Shown here piece after piece: positions 44,065 to 52,950 of a stretch of DNA of 64,000 bases (the first letter of the stretch is position 1; each line of letters starts with the position of its first letter). A program made the position numbers and the translations under genes. The DNA comes from Streptomyces sp. 11x1 (GTDB taxonomy: Bacteria > Actinomycetota > Actinomycetes > Streptomycetales > Streptomycetaceae): NCBI RefSeq assembly GCF_032598905.1, contig NZ_CP122458.1:372001-436000 (forward strand), read 5' to 3'. The notes under the pieces were generated by a model that saw only the letters and a program-made list of their open reading frames with translations, had not been told where the DNA came from and searched no databases.

Positions 44065-45009
44065 TCATCCGGCCCGCCATTGCGCTGATTCCGAGCTCCG
44101 GTGATCACTGGGACGTGTGCCGCGCAGTCGTTTGAAGGCCACGCTCAGGGCGAACGCGTTGGCGTAACCCACCTTCCTCGCGATCGTGCCCACCGTGTCG
44201 TCGGTCTCCCGGAGCATGTCTGCGGCCAAGGTGATCCGCCAGTCCGCGAGGTAGGACATCGGTGGTTCGCCGACCAGGGTGGTGAACCGCCTGGCGAGCG
44301 CCGCCCGCGATACCCCTACCTCGGCCGCCAGATGCGCCACCGTCCACGGGTGGGCGGGTGCGTCGTGGAGCAGCCGCAACGCGGTACCCACGACCGGATC
44401 GTCCAGTGCACGGCACCAGGCCGGGGCGTTCGCGTCCGGGTTGTCGAACCAACTGCGCAGCGCGGAGACCAGCATCAGGTCCAGCAGTCTGTCCAGCACC
44501 AGTTGCTGTCCCGGTCGGTCTCTGGCGACCTCCTCGGCCAGCGATTCCCCCGACGGGAAGGGGCTGCCCTCGGCCGGCACGACCAGCACGGCGGGCAGGG
44601 CCTGCAGCAGCCGTTCGCTGAGCGCTCCCCGGCGCTCGAATGCCCCGCTGACCAGAACGGCAGCCCCCTCGGACGCCGTTCCGCAGGTCCGGGCGGGCCT
44701 GGGGGCGTGCTCGACGCCCTCAGCCCTGGGACAGTAGTCGGCGCTGGTCACCACCAGCGAGGGTGCGGTCCCGGGGGCGTCGGCCACCGCGTAGGGCGCG
44801 TCGCCGCGGATGACGGCGATGTCGCCGACATCGATCGGCACCGGCTCGTGCTGGTCGGGCACGATCCACGCCCGGCCGCGCACCATCGTGGCGAGCGTCA
44901 GCGGGGCGCCGCCGGCCATCCGAAGGGCCCAGGGTGGTCGCATGATCGTCTGCCGGAAGACGGCGCCGCGCGCGCGTACCTCTGCCAAGAGCTCCGACAC
45001 GGCATCCAT
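44065..45009 (-). CDS. AraC-family regulator with cupin domain
   Basis: A 314-residue regulator. The N-terminal cupin-type sensing domain covers about residues 1-190 (APLTLATMVRGRAWIVPDQH). Two helix-turn-helix motifs follow: WTVAHLAAEVGVSRAALARR and DDTVGTIARKVGYANAFALS. This is the cupin_6/AraC type common in front of redox enzymes. It is divergent from the NmrA-like gene with an 80-base gap, so it probably controls that gene. Confidence 0.87.
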   Translation of the reverse strand: MDAVSELLAEVRARGAVFRQTIMRPPWALRMAGGAPLTLATMVRGRAWIVPDQHEPVPIDVGDIAVIRGDAPYAVADAPGTAPSLVVTSADYCPRAEGVEHAPRPARTCGTASEGAAVLVSGAFERRGALSERLLQALPAVLVVPAEGSPFPSGESLAEEVARDRPGQQLVLDRLLDLMLVSALRSWFDNPDANAPAWCRALDDPVVGTALRLLHDAPAHPWTVAHLAAEVGVSRAALARRFTTLVGEPPMSYLADWRITLAADMLRETDDTVGTIARKVGYANAFALSVAFKRLRGTRPSDHRSSESAQWRAG

Positions 45010-45089
45010 GCCGTCAGCGTAGACGCCTAGACATCAAGCAGATGCTTTCAACCATGGATCGTCTCAGCTGCAGCCGGTTGGCTGAGGTC

Positions 45090-45935
45090 ATGTCTGAACA
45101 TCCGATTCTTGTCACTGGGGCAACGGGGAAGTCCGGCCGCCGCGTTGTCACGCAACTCCGGGCCAAGGGGCTGCCGGTTCGCGCGGCGTCCCGGAACGGC
45201 GAGCACGTCCTCGACTGGACCGACAGCGCCACCTGGGATGCCGCTCTGGAGGGTGTGCGGTCCATGTACATCGTGCAGTTGGACGGCACGATGCTCGTTC
45301 GCCCGTTCATCGAGCGGGCGGTGCGGCATGGGGTACGGCGGATCGTGCTGGCCTCGGGGCGCGGGATCGGCATCCCGGACTACGCGAAGGACAGCAGCGG
45401 GATCCTCGCGGGCCTCGTCGACAGCGAGGCCGCTGTGCGGGAAAGCGCTCTGGAGTGGACGATCAGCAGGCCGGGCTGGTTCGCGCAGAACTTCAGTGAG
45501 GGTTTCTTCGCCGACGACATCCTCGCCGGTGAGCTGCGGCTGCCCGCCGGCGACGGGGCTGCCAGCTTCGTCGATGCCGAGGACATCGCCGCAGTGGTGG
45601 TCGCCGCGCTGACCGAGGACCGGCACGTGGGCCAGACCTACGAGTTGTCCGGACCCCGAGGGGTGACGCTGGCCGAGGCGGTCGCCACGATCTCCGAGGT
45701 CACCGGCCGTGAAATCCGCTACGTGCCGCTCTCCGCCGAGGGCTACGTCGCGGAACTTGTTCAGCAGGGGTTGCCGTCGGCGGACGCCGAAGCTTTCGCG
45801 GACGTCATCGAGCCACTCAGGGAGGGTAGGGATGATTACGTCAGCGACGGCGTGCAACGTGCCCTTGGCCGCCCGCCGCGGACCTTCGCCGAATTCGCCA
45901 AGTTCACTGCTGACGCGTGTGATTGGTCGACCTGA
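45090..45935 (+). CDS. NmrA-like NAD(P)-binding protein
   Basis: A 281-residue Rossmann-fold protein. ILVTGATGKSGRRVVTQLRA is the cofactor loop, with RRIVLASGRGIGIPD and ALEWTISRPGWFAQNFSEGF typical of the NmrA/QOR2-like atypical SDR group. It lacks a clear catalytic Tyr-x3-Lys, so it may sense redox or be a quinone reductase. The start MSEHPILV is preferred on family grounds; in-frame ATGs at 45042 and 45054 lie upstream. Confidence 0.83.
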   Translation: MSEHPILVTGATGKSGRRVVTQLRAKGLPVRAASRNGEHVLDWTDSATWDAALEGVRSMYIVQLDGTMLVRPFIERAVRHGVRRIVLASGRGIGIPDYAKDSSGILAGLVDSEAAVRESALEWTISRPGWFAQNFSEGFFADDILAGELRLPAGDGAASFVDAEDIAAVVVAALTEDRHVGQTYELSGPRGVTLAEAVATISEVTGREIRYVPLSAEGYVAELVQQGLPSADAEAFADVIEPLREGRDDYVSDGVQRALGRPPRTFAEFAKFTADACDWST

Positions 45936-46277
45936 CTGCCGCTGATGCGCGGCCCATGGCGACGAACCGGCAAATCGGCCGGCAGGATCCCGGTCCTTGC
46001 CGGTGCTTGGGCAGCAGACGGACAGGCCTGCTCTGTTGATCTCCCCACCTCGCATCTCGGCGAGGGCTGACTCAGGTCGTGCACACGCCAGGCGCCGCAT
46101 GCCACCGCCACCGGGCCCGTCGGGCTGCGGTGGCGGTGGCGGTGGTGTATGGGGTGTCGGTCAGCGGGTGGCCTGGCGGCGTCGATGATGACGTCGGCGA
46201 CCGCGTCGGGCTGGGAGATGGAGACCAGGTACTGATCTGTCCCGCTCGACGACCGCTGCGAGAGGCACCGCCGCCGC
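45936..46277. other. Gap with faint hydrolase debris
   Basis: No intact gene. On the complement near 46170-46245 a short stretch reads YLVSISQPDAVADVIIDAA, like the C-terminal end of an alpha/beta hydrolase, without the rest. A GGTGGC-type run lies at 46128-46146. Confidence 0.35.
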
Positions 46278-46613
46278 ATGCTGGACGGCGAGGGATTCTC
46301 GGACCGCAACGACAACCTGTACAGCTGAACGGCCCTGTTGGGCGACCGCCGCGGCGGCCCCGACGTGTCGCCTCACGCCGCACCGGCCCGGGCCAAGGAT
46401 CTCAGCGGCCTGCCCCGCGCCTACCTCGACACCGGCTCGGTCGAGACGTTCCGCGACGAGATCCTGGCCTACGCCGGCCGCCCGTCCGAGGCGGGCGTGA
46501 GCGTCGACCTGCACATGTGGGGCGGCGGCTTCCATGGTTTCGACGGCCCCCGCCCTACGCGGCGGTCTCACGAACCTCCGAGCCGCGACGACTTCATCCG
46601 GCGGGCCCTCTAG
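46278..46613 (+). pseudogene. Alpha/beta hydrolase (HSL/acetyl esterase type), C-terminal fragment with nonsense codon
   Basis: The frame reads MLDGEGFSDRNDNLYS, then TGA where Trp is expected, then TALLGDRRGGPDVSPHAAPA, RAKDLSGLPRAYLDTGSVET and FRDEILAYAGRPSEAGVSVD. The segment MWGGGFHGFDG carries the catalytic His region. The nucleophile half is missing upstream. The final part, after GFDG, also looks eroded. It is a decayed esterase of the hormone-sensitive-lipase group. Confidence 0.7.
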
Positions 46614-46699
46614 GACTGAGCGGCCCCGACCCGGCGCGGACCGGACCCATTCCGACCGTTCCGAGGAGCGATGGAGGCCCGCGAGATGCTGGAACTCCT

Positions 46700-47110
46700 T
46701 CAGTTCAGGATCGCGATGGCTTCTATCTCCACCAGGTGGTCGGGGATGTCCAACGCCGCAACGCCCAGCAGCGTGGCCGGCGGGGCCGGGGTCACGCCGC
46801 CCAGCTTCGCGGATGCACGACCGATCCCCTCCAGGAGCTGGGGCATCTTGTCGGGGGTCCAGTCGACGACGTGGACGTTCAGTTTCGCCACATCGTCGAA
46901 GGAACCACCGACCTCGGCCAAGGCGGTGGCGATGTTGAGATAACACTGCTCCACCTGGGCGGCAAGATCGCCCTCGCCCACCGTGGCCCCTTCGGCGTCC
47001 CAGGCGACCTGCCCGGCGATGAAGACCAGTTTCGTCCCCGTCGCGACCGCCACCTGCCGGTAGACGTCGATCTTGGGCAATCCGTCGGGGTTCACCAGAG
47101 TGATGGCCAT
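46700..47110 (-). CDS. RidA/YjgF-family protein
   Basis: A 136-residue protein, MAITLVNPDGLPKIDVYRQV, with LVFIAGQVAWDAEGATVGEG and VKLNVHVVD-type motif KLNVHVVDWTPDKMPQL. RidA proteins hydrolyse reactive enamines/imines; the catalytic Arg of true RidA is not evident, so it may be a divergent Rid member. GAGGAGG lies eight bases before the ATG at 47110. It is divergent from the HxlR regulator, with 145 bases between. Confidence 0.82.
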   Translation of the reverse strand: MAITLVNPDGLPKIDVYRQVAVATGTKLVFIAGQVAWDAEGATVGEGDLAAQVEQCYLNIATALAEVGGSFDDVAKLNVHVVDWTPDKMPQLLEGIGRASAKLGGVTPAPPATLLGVAALDIPDHLVEIEAIAILN

Positions 47111-47255
47111 GCTGTCTGCCTCCTCGTCAAGAGAGCCCGTGGGCTCGCTGCCACCGGACCGAGGGCGCCTCGGTCTCTTGTGGTTACTCAGGCACCGTAG
47201 GAGAGTGGCTGCTGACGTGGAAGTACGCACTTTTCAGTGACTGGAGAACCTCACG

Positions 47256-47633
47256 GTGACCAAGCAGTTCACGGGCTCGCCCGACGAAGCGGATCTTCGG
47301 CGCGCGGATTCTCTGGCGCGGGAGATCTTTTCGGACGTTGCCAACAAATGGGCGCTTTTGATCATCGAGGCCCTGGGAGAGCACACCCTGCGCTTCGGCG
47401 AGCTGCGGAACGAGATCGAGGGCATCAGCCACAAGATGCTCACCCAGAACCTGCGCATGCTCGAACGCAACGGTCTGGTCGACCGGACGGTGCACCCCGT
47501 GGTGCCGCCCAGGGTCGAGTACGCCCTCACCGAGCCGGGCCAGGCCCTTCGGGTGACGATCGACGGACTGTGCGACTGGACCCACCGATACCTCGGCCAC
47601 ATCGAGACCTCCCGCCACCGCTTCGACGCCTGA
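47256..47633 (+). CDS. HxlR-family transcriptional regulator
   Basis: A 125-residue winged-helix protein. DVANKWALLIIEALGEHTLR, GISHKMLTQNLRMLERNGLV and VEYALTEPGQAL are the family hallmarks. The usual N-terminal redox Cys is absent; there is a single Cys late in the protein (GLCDWTHRYLG). It is divergent from the RidA-like gene and most likely represses it. The start is a GTG at 47256. Confidence 0.87.
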   Translation: MTKQFTGSPDEADLRRADSLAREIFSDVANKWALLIIEALGEHTLRFGELRNEIEGISHKMLTQNLRMLERNGLVDRTVHPVVPPRVEYALTEPGQALRVTIDGLCDWTHRYLGHIETSRHRFDA

Positions 47634-47691
47634 GGCGGACAACTGCGTCGTTTGAAGAGCGTGCGGGCGGCGCGGCAGGCACCGCTTCGCG

Positions 47692-48372
47692 TCAGGCTCT
47701 GGTGGGTTGCTGTGCCTGGGAGCCGTCGGCCGCGAGCGGAAGGCTGCGCAGTGACAGTGCGCTCGGCGCCGGCAGCGCTCCGTGGGCCGCCTCGGCACGG
47801 AACGACTGGAGCAAGTACGCCACCAGACGCCGGGACGCCGCACGGTCGCCCGGCAGCGCGGTGACCAGACCGCAGTGGGCCAGCAGGGCCACGGCGATGT
47901 CGGAGGGGTGGAAGTCGGCTCGCAGCGCGCCCGCCGCCTGTGCCCTGCGGACCAGGGTCATGAAGTCCCGCTCGGCCTGCTCCCGTTCGCGCGCGTGTTC
48001 TCGTGTGCTGTCCGGAAAGGCCGTGACGAACGCGGCCGGGAAGCCCCGTTCTTCCCGTTGCAGTTCGCAGACCGTCTCGACCAGCCGCTGGAAGCCCTGC
48101 CACGGATCGGGGTCGGCCAGGGCGTCGGTGAGCGCCCGAGCGCAGGTGTCCATCTGGTGCGCAAACGTGGCCCGTACCAGTGCGTCCCGCGTCGGGAACC
48201 GCCGATACAGCGTCGCCACACCGACCCCCGCCCGTCGGGCCACGGTCGCCATGGGTGCGTCGATGCCGTGCTCGGCGAAGACCAGGCGGGCGGCCGAGAG
48301 GATGCGCCGCCGGTTGCGCCGGGCGTCGGCCCGCAGACTGTCCTGCCCCGCGATCCGAGAGGATTCCCCCAC
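47692..48372 (-). CDS. TetR-family regulator
   Basis: A 226-residue regulator with helix-turn-helix PMATVARRAGVGVATLYRRF near residues 41-60 and a C-terminal domain of the type found beside oxidoreductases (ADFHPSDIAVALLAHCGLVT). The GTG at 48372 follows GAGAGACAGC. It is divergent from the quinone oxidoreductase-like gene at 48489 and probably represses it. Confidence 0.86.
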   Translation of the reverse strand: MGESSRIAGQDSLRADARRNRRRILSAARLVFAEHGIDAPMATVARRAGVGVATLYRRFPTRDALVRATFAHQMDTCARALTDALADPDPWQGFQRLVETVCELQREERGFPAAFVTAFPDSTREHAREREQAERDFMTLVRRAQAAGALRADFHPSDIAVALLAHCGLVTALPGDRAASRRLVAYLLQSFRAEAAHGALPAPSALSLRSLPLAADGSQAQQPTRA

Positions 48373-48488
48373 CGCTGTCTCTCACCTCCGGTCAAGTGGA
48401 CGATCTCGTCCGCTTGTCAGCCTACGCTCGGCGCCACGATCCCCCGGACCGGCCACTGGTGGCGAAGGCGAGAGCGAAGGTGAGAGCG

Positions 48489-49460
48489 ATGACGATGGAC
48501 GACCGCACGATGAAAGCCGTACTGTTCGACCGCTTCGGCGGCCCCGAGGTGCTGTATGTGGGCCGGGTCCCACGTCCCGGGCCGGCACCTGGCGAAGTCC
48601 TCGTGCGCGTGCGCGCGTTCAGCGTCAACGGCGGTGAGCTGGCTGCCCGTTCCGGAAGGGCCCGCCTCATCACGGGCCGGAAGTTCCCGCAGCGCGTCGG
48701 GCTGGACTTCACTGGTGAAATCGCCGAACTCGGCTCCGGCGCCACCGGCGTGGCGGTCGGCGACCAGGTGTGGGGTGTCCTGGGCCGCACCTCCGGATTC
48801 GGCAGCGCCGCCCAGTACGTGACCGTACGCCCCGAGCTGCTCGGACGGGTCCCGGACGGGCTGGACCTGGTGGCCGCCGCCGCGCTGCCGGTGGCCACCA
48901 CCGCCGTCACGGCTCTGCGCGACAAGGCCGCGCTGAGCCCCGGCGAACGGCTGCTCGTACGGGGCGGGGCAGGCGGCGTCGGCAACGCCGCCGTCCAGCT
49001 CGGACAGGCGTACGGCGCCGAGGTCACGGCCCTGGCCCGCGCTGCCAACCTCGACTTCGTCCGTACGCTCGGTGCGCACCATGCCGCCGACCACCGGACC
49101 GTGTCACCTGCGGAACTCGGACTGTTCGACGTGGTCCTCGACACGGCGGGCACCGACCTGCGTACCGTACGGCGGATGCTGAAACCCGGCGGACGCATGG
49201 TCACCATCGCCGTCGACCTGACGCGACCCGCCGCCTCGCTGGGCTACATCGCGGCCAGCGCTGTTCACGGACGCGGCCGAGTGCGCTTCTTCAGCGGCAA
49301 CCCCGGACGCGCCCACCTCGACGACCTGGCCCGCCATGTGACGGAGGGAAAACTGCGGCCGGCGGTGGACACGGTCTTCCCGCTGGAAGAGACAGCGGCG
49401 GCACACCGGGCCCTGGAGGCGGGCGGGGTGCGGGGCAAGTACGTGGTCCAGGTCGACTAG
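48489..49460 (+). CDS. Zinc-free quinone oxidoreductase-like MDR protein
   Basis: A 323-residue medium-chain reductase, MTMDDRTMKAVLFDRFGGPE, with LLVRGGAGGVGNAAVQLGQA as the nucleotide loop and no zinc-ligand Cys sets. It would transfer hydride from NADPH to a quinone or enone. Three in-frame ATGs are close together; the first has AAGG eight bases upstream. A nine-base near-repeat, GCGAAGGYGAGA, lies at the ribosome site. It is divergent from the TetR gene. Confidence 0.86.
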   Translation: MTMDDRTMKAVLFDRFGGPEVLYVGRVPRPGPAPGEVLVRVRAFSVNGGELAARSGRARLITGRKFPQRVGLDFTGEIAELGSGATGVAVGDQVWGVLGRTSGFGSAAQYVTVRPELLGRVPDGLDLVAAAALPVATTAVTALRDKAALSPGERLLVRGGAGGVGNAAVQLGQAYGAEVTALARAANLDFVRTLGAHHAADHRTVSPAELGLFDVVLDTAGTDLRTVRRMLKPGGRMVTIAVDLTRPAASLGYIAASAVHGRGRVRFFSGNPGRAHLDDLARHVTEGKLRPAVDTVFPLEETAAAHRALEAGGVRGKYVVQVD

Positions 49461-49542
49461 GGCTTGTCGGGAAGGCGCTGGTCACAGCCACTCGGCCGGC
49501 ACGTGCGGCCGGACGCACCAGGACCGACACAACGGGGGTTCC

Positions 49543-50040
49543 ATGATTCGGTCGCTTCTACGACGTCGCCGGGCAGCCCGGGGCCTCCCGGTCCCGAACA
49601 CCTGCACCCCAGGCCGGCACGCCCTGGCCACCCGGCACCTGCTGCTCTACACCCCGGTGACCCAGCTCGACGCGTTGGCCGCCTTCGCCGCGAGCGCGGA
49701 CGCCGATGCCCAGCGCCGGCAAGGGAACCAGACGTACCAGCTCGTACCGGACCCCAACACCAGACAGGCCCTGCTGCGCATGGGCTCTGCCGGCGCCCCC
49801 CCCCACTGGTTCACCAAGACCGACCCCGAACTGGCCGAGCCCACACCCAGCCCCGAGACGCCCGGCTGCCGAGGCCGGCTTCGATCCGGCGGCCATCGAC
49901 GCCACGCCTGCCACTTGGGCTGGGTCTCAGGGGTCAACGCGACGAAGGCTGCGCGACCTTCCCGCCCCGATGATGTGTGGGGATGTAGCCCGTCGCCCCA
50001 GGTGGCAGAGCGTCAAGGCACTCCTGGGAACAGGCGTTGA
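49543..50040 (+). CDS. Hypothetical protein, possibly frameshifted near its end
   Basis: A frame of 165 residues starting MIRSLLRRRRAARGLPVPNT. The first 105 residues (LLLYTPVTQLDALAAFAASA, NQTYQLVPDPNTRQALLRMG) look like real protein. After about 49865 a neighbouring frame (AAEAGFDPAAIDATPATWAG) looks more natural, suggesting an indel. I do not recognise the family. Its last 100 bases overlap the opposite gene at 49934, which also argues against the annotated end. Confidence 0.4.
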   Translation: MIRSLLRRRRAARGLPVPNTCTPGRHALATRHLLLYTPVTQLDALAAFAASADADAQRRQGNQTYQLVPDPNTRQALLRMGSAGAPPHWFTKTDPELAEPTPSPETPGCRGRLRSGGHRRHACHLGWVSGVNATKAARPSRPDDVWGCSPSPQVAERQGTPGNRR

Positions 50041-50383
50041 CCAGGAGCAGCAGGACGTCGGTCGCCACCAGCCGGGAGAGCCATGCCTGGTGCGGGCCCG
50101 TCGTGGGAATGGGCCCGGTACAGACACTGCAGGTGCGGGCCGCGCTGATGCCCCAGCGGGACGGAGCCAGGCTTTCGAGGGACAGGTCCGTATCGCCGGG
50201 CGCGCGGAGCGGCGGGAACGACGGCCGGTACTTGTAGTTGCCGTAGATCGAGCGCGTGCTCACCGTGCTGTTCACCAGCCGAGTGCAGCGTGTGATTTCG
50301 TAGGGGAACCAGTGCAGCCGTCGCGAGGTGTACGGGCTGAAATCCTCCAGGTCGGTCATGTCTCCGATTTCCGGAGGTATCAC
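49934..50383 (-). CDS. Hypothetical protein with CxxC motif
   Basis: A 149-residue protein, VIPPEIGDMTDLEDFSPYTS, RRLHWFPYEITRCTRLVNST and CSVCTGPIPTTGPHQAWLSR, followed by VNACSQECLDALPPGATGY. The four Cys could bind zinc. The first residues, IPPEIGDMTDL, recall a leucine-rich-repeat step, so the true N terminus may lie upstream and be lost. The GTG at 50383 has no good ribosome site. I do not know its function. Confidence 0.5.
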   Translation of the reverse strand: MIPPEIGDMTDLEDFSPYTSRRLHWFPYEITRCTRLVNSTVSTRSIYGNYKYRPSFPPLRAPGDTDLSLESLAPSRWGISAARTCSVCTGPIPTTGPHQAWLSRLVATDVLLLLVNACSQECLDALPPGATGYIPTHHRGGKVAQPSSR

Positions 50384-50744
50384 CGTGGAAGGACGTCCTC
50401 GCGCCGGGCGGACTCACCCGGCCCTGGCTGAAGCAGTGGCAGCGGTCCTGCGGCACCCCGAGCCGGGAGTCCACGGCCTCGGGAAAGCGGTTCGGGAAGA
50501 CCTGTGGGGGCGGTTGTTCGTCGGTCATGGCGCAACGACAGGGACAGCGAGGGCGGCCGCTGCACGGGACGCTGCACCGGCCGCCCCGCCACGGTCCGCC
50601 TATGGCCTTCCGGAGGAACTCGACGACGACGTCAGAGAGTTGAGGAGATCTGGTCGGCGCGAATGATTCCCGTGAGGGCGGACCGCACGTCGGTGAGCTC
50701 GACACCACGGTCCCGGACTCGTGACGCACGGGGCCGGATCGCGA
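50384..50744. other. Stretch without a supported gene
   Basis: Lies between the CxxC protein and the broken tandem TerD gene. A complement frame with MTDEQPPPQVFPNRFPEAVD may be the lost front of the CxxC protein after a frameshift, but this cannot be shown. Confidence 0.35.
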
Positions 50745-52023
50745 TCAACGCCACTTGAACTCCACCGGCCCCGCGTTCATCTCGACGGTGCCGTCCGGGT
50801 GGAGGACTGGGCGGCGCTCGGTCATTCGGGCGCTGTAGGCCTCGACGTGGTGGATCGCCGCTCCGTCGCCGTCGGTGAAGTCGACGAGGGCGACGGCCAC
50901 CCAGTAGCGGGTCTTGGTGTTCTCGTAGAGCGGGACGGTGACGGTCGAGCCACGGCCGTCGGTGACCACGACCTTCGCGCCGAAGCTGCGGAACGAGCCG
51001 AAGCCGTTGCTGACCGCGGAGTAGGCGCACAGGAGGACGTAGCCCTGCTGGTCGGGGCGGGGAGTGTCTCCCGGCCGGGGACCCGGGCGTCGCCGTCGAG
51101 GTGGATGAAGGGAGGGTTCTTCAGGGAGCCAAGACGCTTGTAGTAGATGACGTCGGCGCTCTTGCCCTTCTTCGCGGTGCCCGTGCTGGTTGTGGGGCGC
51201 GATCTCTTGTTGGCGGTGATGAGTGTCCCGGGCGGCCTCTCGTCGCGTATGGCGAGGGAAGCGGGAACGAAGAGGGCGTAGAGGTCGAGATCGGCGCCCT
51301 TTCTGCGGCGCTGATCGCTGCCGCCGTCCCACTCCAGGGTCGCCGTCACCAACAGCTCGCGGTCCGCCTTGTCCAGGCTGATGGCGACCTGACCGCCCTG
51401 TCGAGGCTGATCGCGCCGAGCGGCGGTTTGCGCAGGCTCGTGAGGGACGCGGCGGGAGCGGTGTGTGCGTCAGTGGCCTGCGGGGGCTCCACGGGCTCGG
51501 CCTGCTCGTCGGCCACGTCGATGCCGAAGTCGATGGCGAGTCCCGCCAGGCCGTCGGCGTAGCCCTGTCCGATGGCACGCAGCTTCCAGGTCTCGCCCCT
51601 GCGGTACAGCTCCATCAGGAGTACGGCGCGTTCACCGTCGGTGAGGAAGGGTGGGCGGAACTCGACCGGGTCGGCACCGAGTTGGGCGGCGCGGACCAGT
51701 ACGTTCTCGATGTCGCGGAAGGTGCGGCTCATGTCGTCGGGGTCGCAGCTGCCGACCAGGACCACCCTCTCTACGTCCGCGGGGAGCCCGGCCGGGTCGA
51801 TCTCGACGCGCTCGGGCCCTGCGGAATCAGCGGCGAGGTGCCGTATCGCGCCGGACTCGGCGGACGGCTGGTTGTAGAAGACCAGGTCGTCGTCGGAGCG
51901 CACCTTGCCGTCCGCCGCCACCAGCAGAGCGCTGAGGTCGACCGTGCCACCCAAGGCGTGCAGTTCGGCGACGACGGTCCCGAGGCCCACCGCGACGTTC
52001 TCACCCTTGCGCAGCTCCGGCAT
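50745..52023 (-). pseudogene. Tandem TerD-domain protein with two frameshifts
   Basis: From the ATG at 52023 the complement encodes a complete TerD domain: MPELRKGENVAVGLGTVVAE, GSCDPDDMSRTFRDIENVLV, MELYRRGETWKLRAIGQGYA. After PLGAISLD the frame shifts near 51395 into QVAISLDKADRELLVTATLE and KGADLDLYALFVPASL, a second TerD domain. It shifts again near 51065 into PDQQGYVLLCAYSAVSNGFG and ends GPVEFKWR at 50745. With both indels repaired it would be one protein of about 425 residues. The first domain alone could still be made. Confidence 0.72.
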
Positions 52024-52238
52024 GCGGCCCACCTCTCGAACAGTCCACGACGATCACCTGACCCTGTCACATCAGGCCCGAATCGGAACCACGTTCCCAC
52101 GGGCCGGACAGCCTCGCGAACACCACCGCCCGCTCATACACGAACGCGACACCGACAGCAGGGACGAAGTTGGTCCGACAGGAGGCGAGGCGTGGTCGGC
52201 CGGGCGGCTGCAAGAATCCTCGTCGAGGAGGGGCGGGT

Positions 52239-52511
52239 GTGACTGAGGCCTTCGTTTCAGCGGCGGGGGCGACGCTGCTGACCCTGGTCTTCCCGCTGAT
52301 CCTCACCCAGAGCCCCGACAAACGGGTCCTCCCGCTGTCCGTCTGGTCCTTCCAGGGCGAGCACGATCAACGTCCCGGCGACCTCGCCGCGGTCGTCCTC
52401 TCCACCCTCCCGATCCTCGCCCTCTACGTCCTCGGCCGACGCCGGCTCATCGGCGACCCCAGCGTCGGATTCGGCAAGCGGGCGACCGGTTCCCTGCGCC
52501 GCAGCAGCCGC
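52239..52511 (+). pseudogene. Sugar-type ABC permease, C-terminal fragment
   Basis: From a GTG at 52239 after GAGGAGGGGCGGGT the frame gives VTEAFVSAAGATLLTLVFPL, ILTQSPDKRVLPLSVWSFQG and VVLSTLPILALYVLGRRRLI, matching the last 80 residues of carbohydrate ABC permeases (final two membrane segments). The channel body with the EAA loop is absent. The frame has no stop before it runs antiparallel through the thioredoxin gene. A strong ribosome site on a fragment is odd but it is most likely a remnant. Confidence 0.45.
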
Positions 52512-52850
52512 TCAGAGATGGTCGTCCAGCAGTTGCCGTACCTCGGCGGTGGACATGGGCCCCGTGCCATGGGCCACCACCTCTCCCTCCTTCAGCAGGA
52601 CGCAGGACGGGGCTCCGGTGATTCCGAATCGCTCGGTCGCGGCCGGACAACGCGTGATGTCGGCGCGGACGACCGTCAGGCGGCCCGCGCGGTCGTCGGC
52701 GACGGCGCCCACGACAAGGTCCATCACCCGGCAGGGCTCGATCGCCTTGGGCCATGTCCCGGTGAAGTAGGCGAGGACCGGAACTCCGCTCTTCCCGAGG
52801 ATGAAATCGAACTCCGCGTCCTCACGGGGGCGGTGGACCCGCATCGTCAT
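52512..52850 (-). CDS. Thioredoxin-like protein with a single active-site Cys
   Basis: A 112-residue thioredoxin-fold protein. The site normally reading WCGPC is TWPKAIEPCRVMD, so only the second Cys remains; cis-Pro is present in ITGAPSCVLLKEG, next to another Cys. Dithiol reductase chemistry is therefore unlikely, and a binding, peroxidase-like or monothiol role is possible. AGGAG lies five bases before the ATG at 52850. Confidence 0.78.
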   Translation of the reverse strand: MTMRVHRPREDAEFDFILGKSGVPVLAYFTGTWPKAIEPCRVMDLVVGAVADDRAGRLTVVRADITRCPAATERFGITGAPSCVLLKEGEVVAHGTGPMSTAEVRQLLDDHL

Positions 52851-52950
52851 GGAAGCTCCTGACCTCACGTTCCGTTGTTCCGTCCCCATCATCCCTCGCG
52901 CGGGGTTGCCGGGCCGGGGCGCATCGTCCACCGGATCCGGCCGAGCCGTG

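Noticed and set aside
46278..46613. In-frame TGA as selenocysteine or recoded Trp
   Set aside because: The gene is truncated and eroded elsewhere, and TGA is used as a normal stop throughout the window.
52239..52862. Permease-like frame as a full gene
   Set aside because: Only the last two membrane segments of the family are present, and the frame then runs through the opposite thioredoxin gene.
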